From assembly GCA_017853285.1 (NCBI GenBank), contig JAFMJU010000291.1:1-5353 (forward strand): a stretch of DNA of 5,353 nucleotides. Reading direction: 5' to 3'. Numbering within the stretch: the first letter of the stretch is position 1; the number at the start of each line of letters is the position of its first letter. Source of the stretch: Gemmataceae bacterium. Its GTDB lineage: Bacteria; Planctomycetota; Planctomycetia; Gemmatales; Gemmataceae. The notes under the pieces were generated by a model. It did not search any database and was not told the origin of the DNA. It saw only the letters and a list, made by a program, of their open reading frames with translations. Shown in pieces: positions 1 through 5,353 of this stretch. A program made the translations under genes and the position numbers.

Positions 1-7
1 GTAACCG

Positions 8-27
8 AAGGCCGCCCCTCGGGCCTT
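8..27. repeat. Small inverted repeat at the left edge
   Basis: AAGGCC (8-13) and GGCCTT (22-27) form a perfect 6-bp stem around the 8-nt loop GCCCCTCG. It could be a hairpin at the end of a transcript entering from outside the window on the plus strand. No T-run follows directly, and no gene in the window accounts for it. The rest of 1-207 shows no gene, RNA or mobile element that I can recognise. Confidence 0.3.
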
Positions 28-75
28 GCTCTTGAAGCGAGGATCGGCGCGATTTCCTTTTTGTAATCGACGGGC

Positions 76-111
76 TTCCCCGCCCCGGGGTCCGCGGAGG
101 CGGGCGGGGAA
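76..111. repeat. GC-rich inverted repeat with a perfect 10-bp stem, downstream of the large gene
   Basis: TTCCCCGCCC (76-85) pairs perfectly with GGGCGGGGAA (102-111) around a 16-nt spacer that itself contains the palindrome TCCGCGGA (91-98). It would form a very stable hairpin in RNA from either strand. It lies about 100 nt beyond the stop codon of the large gene, where a 3'-end structure would be expected. Neither strand has a T-run after the stem: on the plus strand it is followed by an A-rich run, and on the minus strand the T-rich run comes before it. It is therefore not a textbook intrinsic terminator. It may act as a 3'-end stabiliser or as part of a factor-dependent termination region. 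Confidence 0.5.
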
Positions 112-138
112 AAACAAAAACAAAGGGCCATTCCAGCC
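110..138 (-). terminator. Weak candidate intrinsic terminator of the large gene
   Basis: On the minus strand a short possible stem, GGCT (138-135) with GGCC (129-126), loop GGAAT, precedes one C and then a T-rich run with two G interruptions (124-110). The stem is only 4 bp including one G-U pair, so a working intrinsic terminator is doubtful. The position, about 70-100 nt after the TGA stop, and the long T-run are the only support. The stronger hairpin at 76-111 follows directly. Confidence 0.22.
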
Positions 139-207
139 AACCAGACAGGAACCTGTGGGCGCATGGTTCTTTCCCCGGGAAAATCAGTCCGATGGATTAC
201 TGGACGA

Positions 208-3200
208 TCAATGGCCGTGACCACCCTTGCTGAACAGGCCGTGCGTCCGGTCTCCCTTGGCATACACATAGGCCAACAGGTCGAGGATCTCGTCCTTGGT
301 CAGCTTGTCGAGCAGGCCCTTGGGCATGAGGGAAACCTTGGATTTCTCGCGGCCCTCGATGGCCGCTTTTTTGACCACGGTGGGCGACACACTTGCCAGG
401 GGATTTTCCACCAGGCTGATGGAATCCTTGTCCTCTGCAACAGCCAAACCCGTCACCACCTTGCCGGAATCGAGGGTGATCACATCGGACTGGTATTTAG
501 TGTCGATTTTCCGGGAAGGCTCGAGAATCTCCCTAAGGACATCTGCGGGCGTCCACTTCGGATCGAGTTCGGCCAGCTTGGGGCCGAACGCGTTGCCCTT
601 GTCCTCGATCTTGTGGCAACTGATGCAACTGGCCGATTCGAAAAGCTTTTTGCCGCGGGCGAAATCACGCCCGGGCTCGAGCATGCCCACCGCCTGGGAC
701 AAGTCCTCGAATTTCCACTCCCTGCGCTCACGCCGGTCGGCCAGCATGGGGTCTTTAGCGGCAAGGGCGATTTTCCTCAGGTACCCATCAGGATCGGCCT
801 GCCAGGCACCAAGATCCGGCACGACCACCAAAGCGCCATACATCCGGCGCCAGTGACCCGGGTAGGTGCAGACATAGGGATAGATTCCCGGCTCGGTTGG
901 GGGCGTGAAGGTCAGTTGCTGGGTCTCCCGGGTTTGCAGGAGGCGGCTGGCCAAAAGCACCTTGTCCGAACGCGGGACAAACTGCCGGACTGAGGCATCG
1001 GCCATGGTTGCCGAGGCCTCGGCGGCCATCCCAACTTCCTCGAGCGAACCGGGTTTCACGATGACCAGGTTGTGGGGCATCAGGTCGTCATTGCCGAAGA
1101 TGAATTCAACCGGTTTGCCCGCCTGCACCACCAGGGTTTCCTGGTCATAAGCCATCCGCTCGGGCAATGTGCCAATGCGCAATACCCGCACCGCCAAATC
1201 AGCAAGCCTGCGGCGGGTGGCGGCACCCTCGTTTGCCGGCAGGATCGCGGCCAGCGAATCAGCCAGTTGGATGTACTCAATGGCTGGCGAACCGGTGCGC
1301 ATCTTCTCAGGGATGGCCTGGAGTGAATCAAGGGCCGTGGAGACCAACCGGGCGGCGGATCCACGATCCATGGCCGAAGGAGGCAGCCGAAGCAACGCTC
1401 GCACCGCCGCGACACGCTCATCGGTCCCCAGCGCAACCTTGGTCAAAATGGCGGCGGCATCCTTCTCCCGACCGGGAACGGTGGTCAGGGCAGCCATGGC
1501 CTCCCTCCGCAGCATCCGCTCGGGTGATTCTCCAGCCACCTCCACCCGGGCCTTCGACTCGGGGGCGGGCAGACCTTTCTTTTCAAAGATCAGATTGCGC
1601 CGGCCGTCAAGAACCTTGATGGAATGGTTGGACAAACGGGATCCGAGGTTGCCCTCAGTCCGGTTGTAAACCACCACGGCCTCCACCGGGAACTCACCAC
1701 CCAAATCCACTTCCCACCAGGGATTCGCCTCGCCCTCACGGGAGTGGGTTTGCCCACCATCGCCGAAAGCGCCGGAGGTGTTGCCATCAATGGCACGGGA
1801 AGCCCCACCATTATTGGAAGTGCTGCTTTGGCGAGCGGAACCCTTGCGGGCGATGTTCGAACCATCGCTTATCACTTCCACTTCGGCCAGCGTGAGCGTG
1901 CGTTGCCTTCCGGGCAACTCGATCCGGACAAATCGGCCCTGGGCAGCTTGATCCTTCCCGTTGCCGACCTCTTTTTGGGCCAACGGGGCGATCCGATCAA
2001 ACAACGCCTTGCGGACCTCGTCGGCCCGAACCAATGAAACGGCGGCCACCAAATCGCGCTGGGCCTTCACCGACGACTTTGCGCGATTCCAGGCGGATTC
2101 AACCCCGGAATCCAAGGACAACAGCATCAACCAACCCATCTGGCGCAAAACAGGCAAAGCCGCCTTGTCCGCAAGTTCCTCGATTTGCGGACGAACCGCC
2201 GCCAGCTCCCTGGCAGGACGACCCGGCAAGAACCGGGCAAGGTCCACCAGGTTCGCCCCCCCCTGCCCCTCCGAAGCCACGGCAAGGCGGGAGACCAATG
2301 CCAGCAGGACTGCCGACTGGCTTTGGTTTTTGCCGGCGGCCAGTTCCTCCAAGGCTTTTACTCGGGCAGAATCCTCGATCCCGGAGCGCTGGACAATTTC
2401 CTCCAGCACCGCCGAAGTGCGGGGCTCCTTAAGCAGAAGTGAGGCGGGAAGGTTTTTCAATTGGAAGCGGATGGCTGCCTCCGTCTTGAACTCCACCTTC
2501 TTTCCGGAGGCCAAAGCTTCCTTGTAAGCGGGCTCCAACACCCGCAGCACCTCGGCGCGCATGAAATCCACCAGCGGATCAGCCGCCTGGGCGGCGGCAA
2601 TCAGGGGAACCTCGATCGCCTCAGGGCCTGAAAGGAAACTGGACGCCCGCACCGCCTCCAATCGAACACGGGGCTCCGGGTCCGCGGCCAGTCGGCGCAA
2701 GGTGTCCAAGGGATCACCCAACCGGTCACGCCAGGAGACCAAAACGCGAACCGCCGCGGCGCGGGCCTTGTGATTTTCCGATTCCAATAAACGTTTCAAC
2801 AACTTGGCGTTGACCATGTCATGGCTTTGGAAAAGCCAAAGGGCCTCAAGAAGGTCATGAGAGTCCATCAGCCCGGATGCCCAGGCCTCGGCCGCAGAAA
2901 CAACCTCCCCGGTGGGTCGGCTGGCCAGTTCCTTGCGCGCCGACATGCGAACCAGATCAACACCGCTTTTCAGTTGCTCAAGCAATTCTCGAACCGACAT
3001 AGCCGCCAGGTTCGGAAATTTCTGGGCCGGTGCTCCTTCATAGGTGACCCGGTAAATGCGGCCGTGCTCTGTGTCCCGGCTGGGATCCCGCAAATTATGC
3101 TGCATGTGGCCGATGATGGGATTGTGCCAATCGATGAAGTAAATGGCTCCATCCGGGCCCATCTTGATGTCGGACGGCCTGAAATTCGGGTCGGTGGACG

Positions 3201-5145
3201 AGAGTATCGGCTCCAGTTCCTCCCCAAACAGGGCCGCACCCTTGTCGGAAATCTTGTAGCGCAGCAATCCCTGGAATCCGATCACATTGCCCACGATCAG
3301 ATTGCCCTGGTAATCCGCGGGAAACATGTCGCTTGAGAGGTATTCCATGCCCGGGCAGGGCCGAGTCCGCTGCTGGTAAACCTGCGGGGGGCGATTGTGT
3401 TTCTGCGGGTAGGGAAGATAACTGCTGAACAGCGATGCCTGGTACGGGTTGGAACCGGTGCCGTCCACCACAATGTCCTGGCCCCATCGGTCGAAAACAT
3501 GCCCGTGGGGGTTGGCGAAACCGAAGGTCACGTAGACATCGAACTTCTGGGTGCGGGGTTCGTACCGGAACACACCCCCGTTGGCGCATCGCCTCGCGGG
3601 ACCGTAAGGCGATTCGACCTGGGTATGGTGGAAAGTGCCTTCCTGGAAATAAATGGCTCCACCGGCATCAGTCACGAAACTGTTGGCGGTGTGATGGGTG
3701 TCCGCCGAATCCAGGCCGTGCAAAATCCTTTTGCGGACATCCGCCTTGCCGTCGCCGTCGGTGTCCTTCAGGAACACAAGGTCCGGCGCCTGTGCCACAA
3801 TGACACCGCCATCGTAAAAGTCGAATCCTGTCGGGTTATGGAGGTCATCGGCAAAGACGGTCATCTTGTCAGCTTTGCCGTCCTGGTTGGTGTCCTCCAG
3901 AATCAGGATCTTGTCATTCATCGGGGTCTTGGGTTTCCAGTGCGGGTAGGTTGGCCAGACGGCCACCCAGAGCCTGCCCTTTGAATCCCACGCCATCTGG
4001 ACCGGGTTGCCCAACTCCTTCCAAGTTTCCTCGGACGCGAAAAGGTTCACCTTCAAACCCTTGCCGACCTTCATTTTTTCGAGGGCTTTCTCACCCGACA
4101 GGAAGAGGTGTTTTCCACCCTCCAACGGGCCGGGTTTGTTGGTGACCACCGGGATGAAATCAGGCGTGTTGGAGTCATCCACCTTCGCGTTTTCACCCGA
4201 CGCAACCTTGTGAATCACCTTGTCACGGTTGGCGGTCATCACCTCCAGGATTTCAAGCTCGCGGGCCATGACCACCCGGTTTGTCTGCCCCCCGACAAAT
4301 TTCAGGTCGGCGCGACCGCCGAAAATGGAGTAGCCGTCGGTCACGCGGTAGCGCTGGAACCAGTACCAATCCTTGTCAGCAACCGCCTGTCGGGTAGCCC
4401 GGGCGTTTTCCTGGGGAATTCCCCTGCCGCCCACTAGCGAGGCAACCAGAACCTTCTCAACCTGACCGTAGCCCTTTTCGGTGAGATGGACACCGTTGAT
4501 AGTGCTGCCGGAATCACGGGAAAAAGCTGCCAAAGTGGGCGTAAACAGGTCGACAAATTTCACCTTCTTTGCGGCTGCCACCTTTCCGATAGCGGCTGAG
4601 TAGAGGGCCAGTCTCTCGTTGACCGGATTGGCTTCCGGCCTCTTGGCCCCGGGCTCAAAGGCGGTGGGAGAGCAAAGGATCACCCGGGGCGGCTGTGAAC
4701 CATCGAATTTTTCGGCAAGCAAATGATCCACATAAAAAGCCAAATCCGCCTCGAACTTCTCCAAACCCTCCTTGCCAGCCCAGGACTCGTTGTAACCAAA
4801 CATGGCGATGACAACGCTGGCCTTCACCTTGGCCAGCCACTGATCAGGCGAGCCGAAATCGGCCGAGCGCAGACGAAGGTTCAACTCATCGCCGGAGAAA
4901 CCGAGGTTTCGGAAAGTGATCTCGCGGCCCGGGTAGGCCAATTGCAATTGGGTTTCGAAACCATGGCCCAGATGCTGCATGCGATCCGCGAGGGTGTTAC
5001 CCACCAGCGCAACGCGGTCACCCTTGAAAAATTCAAAGGCCGCCGCACCATCAGGCCCACCCTGGCCCTGGGCATTTCGAGCCGACAAAACCAAGCTGCA
5101 AAGCGCCGAGAACACGGCCAAGGTAAGGCGCACCAGATTACGCAT
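208..5145 (-). CDS. Exported multidomain PVC-type dehydrogenase: SGNH-like, β-propeller, HEAT, F5/8 C, azurin-like cupredoxin and CxxCH cytochrome c domains
   Basis: Likely a periplasmic or surface oxidoreductase of the Pirellula/Verrucomicrobium type; substrate unknown. Domains (approximate residues): signal peptide 1-25 (basic MRNLVR, then a hydrophobic stretch to L20; no lipobox); SGNH/GDSL-like 38-236; conserved linker 257-315; dehydrogenase β-propeller 355-702, with Asp-rich loops at 418-427 and 461-470 and family motifs NPHGHVFDRWG and FIDWHNPIIGHMQH; HEAT-like helices 715-1060; discoidin/fucolectin-like domain 1068-1205 (RAIDGN, PWWEVDLG); more helices 1206-1325; azurin-like cupredoxin 1327-1445 (H1358, C1426, H1431, M1435); cytochrome c 1493-1632 (CISCH at 1507-1511, candidate distal M1607 in SLMPKG). 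The ATG at 5145 is chosen because it is followed by the signal peptide and preceded by AGGA with 7-nt spacing; the stop is TGA. The frame is intact, with no sign of frameshift. Propeller plus C-terminal heme domain is an established PVC pairing; electron flow from propeller to copper to heme is inference. The SGNH part may be non-catalytic (GNTL in place of GDSL). The gene stands alone in the window, so no operon partner is visible. Confidence 0.95.
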   Translation of the reverse strand: MRNLVRLTLAVFSALCSLVLSARNAQGQGGPDGAAAFEFFKGDRVALVGNTLADRMQHLGHGFETQLQLAYPGREITFRNLGFSGDELNLRLRSADFGSPDQWLAKVKASVVIAMFGYNESWAGKEGLEKFEADLAFYVDHLLAEKFDGSQPPRVILCSPTAFEPGAKRPEANPVNERLALYSAAIGKVAAAKKVKFVDLFTPTLAAFSRDSGSTINGVHLTEKGYGQVEKVLVASLVGGRGIPQENARATRQAVADKDWYWFQRYRVTDGYSIFGGRADLKFVGGQTNRVVMARELEILEVMTANRDKVIHKVASGENAKVDDSNTPDFIPVVTNKPGPLEGGKHLFLSGEKALEKMKVGKGLKVNLFASEETWKELGNPVQMAWDSKGRLWVAVWPTYPHWKPKTPMNDKILILEDTNQDGKADKMTVFADDLHNPTGFDFYDGGVIVAQAPDLVFLKDTDGDGKADVRKRILHGLDSADTHHTANSFVTDAGGAIYFQEGTFHHTQVESPYGPARRCANGGVFRYEPRTQKFDVYVTFGFANPHGHVFDRWGQDIVVDGTGSNPYQASLFSSYLPYPQKHNRPPQVYQQRTRPCPGMEYLSSDMFPADYQGNLIVGNVIGFQGLLRYKISDKGAALFGEELEPILSSTDPNFRPSDIKMGPDGAIYFIDWHNPIIGHMQHNLRDPSRDTEHGRIYRVTYEGAPAQKFPNLAAMSVRELLEQLKSGVDLVRMSARKELASRPTGEVVSAAEAWASGLMDSHDLLEALWLFQSHDMVNAKLLKRLLESENHKARAAAVRVLVSWRDRLGDPLDTLRRLAADPEPRVRLEAVRASSFLSGPEAIEVPLIAAAQAADPLVDFMRAEVLRVLEPAYKEALASGKKVEFKTEAAIRFQLKNLPASLLLKEPRTSAVLEEIVQRSGIEDSARVKALEELAAGKNQSQSAVLLALVSRLAVASEGQGGANLVDLARFLPGRPARELAAVRPQIEELADKAALPVLRQMGWLMLLSLDSGVESAWNRAKSSVKAQRDLVAAVSLVRADEVRKALFDRIAPLAQKEVGNGKDQAAQGRFVRIELPGRQRTLTLAEVEVISDGSNIARKGSARQSSTSNNGGASRAIDGNTSGAFGDGGQTHSREGEANPWWEVDLGGEFPVEAVVVYNRTEGNLGSRLSNHSIKVLDGRRNLIFEKKGLPAPESKARVEVAGESPERMLRREAMAALTTVPGREKDAAAILTKVALGTDERVAAVRALLRLPPSAMDRGSAARLVSTALDSLQAIPEKMRTGSPAIEYIQLADSLAAILPANEGAATRRRLADLAVRVLRIGTLPERMAYDQETLVVQAGKPVEFIFGNDDLMPHNLVIVKPGSLEEVGMAAEASATMADASVRQFVPRSDKVLLASRLLQTRETQQLTFTPPTEPGIYPYVCTYPGHWRRMYGALVVVPDLGAWQADPDGYLRKIALAAKDPMLADRRERREWKFEDLSQAVGMLEPGRDFARGKKLFESASCISCHKIEDKGNAFGPKLAELDPKWTPADVLREILEPSRKIDTKYQSDVITLDSGKVVTGLAVAEDKDSISLVENPLASVSPTVVKKAAIEGREKSKVSLMPKGLLDKLTKDEILDLLAYVYAKGDRTHGLFSKGGHGH

Positions 5146-5152
5146 GGGAATT

Positions 5153-5157
5153 TCCTA
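5153..5157 (-). promoter_or_regulatory. Ribosome binding site of the large dehydrogenase gene
   Basis: On the minus strand the sequence is TAGGA followed by AATTCCC and ATG. The AGGA core sits 7 nt from the start codon, normal Shine-Dalgarno spacing. It supports the ATG at 5145 as the start, in agreement with the signal peptide that follows. The site lies within a small near-palindrome, GGAATTTCC on the plus strand (5147-5155). Confidence 0.65.
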
Positions 5158-5175
5158 GCAGGCCAAGCCATCACA

Positions 5176-5196
5176 GGTAGGAACTACATCCTAACC
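5176..5196. repeat. Short inverted repeat in the leader of the large gene
   Basis: On the plus strand TAGGA (5178-5182) and TCCTA (5189-5193) flank the 6-nt spacer ACTACA. The outer bases GG (5176-5177) and CC (5195-5196) extend the symmetry past one unpaired A at 5194. It lies 30-50 nt upstream of the start codon, so it could be an operator or a small leader hairpin. At 5 bp it could also be chance. I see no convincing -35/-10 pair in 5146-5294. The A+T-rich part at about 5200-5290 is the likeliest place for a promoter. Confidence 0.3.
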
Positions 5197-5294
5197 CGGG
5201 GAAAACCTGAAGGAAAAGCATGGAAGGGAATAAAAATGAAAAGCGAAGATCTGCAGATAGAAACAATATGGTGAGACAATAGCCAGCTATCCAT

Positions 5295-5353
5295 TACACC
5301 CGGCAGGGATCGAACCTGCGACCTACGGTTTAGGAAACCGTCGCTCTATCCAC
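5295..5353 (-). tRNA. tRNA-Arg (anticodon CCT), 5' end cut off by the window edge
   Basis: Read on the minus strand, the window begins inside the D loop (GTGGATA), followed by the 3' half of the D stem (GAGC). The anticodon arm is complete: ACGGT, loop TTCCTAA, ACCGT, giving anticodon CCT (plus-strand 5332-5334), which reads AGG (Arg). The variable loop is 5 nt (AGGTC). The T arm is GCAGG, TTCGATC, CCTGC, with perfect pairing and the classic TTCGA loop. The 3' acceptor strand is CGGGTGT with discriminator A at 5295. The next bases are ATGG, so CCA is not encoded and must be added after transcription. The 5' acceptor half and the 5' D stem lie beyond 5353. The tRNA ends about 150 nt upstream of the large gene's start and points the same way; whether the two share a transcript is unknown. 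Confidence 0.94.

Noticed and set aside
1..66. Open plus-strand frame 1 from the window edge to TAA at 64-66, a possible C-terminus of a convergent gene.
   Set aside because: Only 21 codons, with no recognisable motif and a chance-compatible length in GC-rich DNA. A real gene end here is possible but cannot be supported without upstream sequence.
145..156. ACAGG-AA-CCTGT inverted repeat.
   Set aside because: Only 5 bp with a 2-nt centre and no adjoining feature; likely chance.
170..182. TTTCCC-C-GGGAAA symmetry just downstream of the stop codon, considered as a terminator hairpin.
   Set aside because: A one-base centre cannot form a hairpin loop with the full stem, and no T-run follows on the minus strand.
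163..993. Plus-strand open frame of about 276 codons lying antisense to the 3' part of the large gene.
   Set aside because: The minus-strand frame here encodes well-recognised cupredoxin and cytochrome c domains. The antisense frame has no recognisable motif and is the usual by-product of GC-rich coding DNA.
4723..5274. Plus-strand open frame of about 183 codons spanning the 5' end of the large gene and its leader.
   Set aside because: It is antisense to the signal peptide and SGNH-like region and shows no recognisable domain.
5295..5353. tRNA-Arg 3' end as an attachment site for an integrated element.
   Set aside because: I see no integrase and no second copy of the tRNA 3' end elsewhere in the window, so nothing supports an island boundary here.
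1..5353. Search for a defence system, CRISPR array, phage or transposon genes.
   Set aside because: Apart from one large dehydrogenase gene and a tRNA, the window has no regular direct repeats, transposase or nuclease motifs.

Overview
The window is dominated by one very large minus-strand gene encoding a 1645-residue exported multidomain protein. Its domain content is characteristic of the Planctomycetota/Verrucomicrobiota (PVC) superphylum: a Pirellula/Verrucomicrobium-type 'membrane-bound dehydrogenase' β-propeller at the front and the matching CxxCH heme-binding domain at the end. The host is therefore very probably a PVC bacterium, and the GC-rich coding sequence fits. I lean towards Verrucomicrobiota, but the window does not settle the phylum.

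Layout from left to right. Bases 1-207 hold no gene I can support; they contain a strong GC-rich inverted repeat, a smaller one, and a T-rich stretch (read on the minus strand) where transcription of the large gene may end. Bases 208-5145 are the large gene, read right to left. Bases 5146-5294 are its AT-richer leader, with a Shine-Dalgarno motif and a short inverted repeat. Bases 5295-5353 are the 3' part of a tRNA-Arg (anticodon CCT), also on the minus strand and cut by the window edge.

The protein reads, N to C: signal peptide, SGNH/GDSL-like domain with a degenerate catalytic set, a conserved linker, a β-propeller with two Asp-rich calcium-type loops, HEAT-like helical repeats, a discoidin/fucolectin-like (F5/8 type C) domain set into those repeats, more helical repeats, an azurin-like cupredoxin with all four copper ligands, and a class I-type cytochrome c domain with CISCH and a candidate distal Met. 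The reasonable inference is a periplasmic or surface oxidoreductase that binds a glycan-like ligand, oxidises a sugar or alcohol in the propeller, and passes electrons through copper and heme. The substrate and cofactor cannot be read from sequence.

I found no mobile element, CRISPR array, phage gene or clearly new multi-gene system. The interest lies in the architecture of the single large protein.
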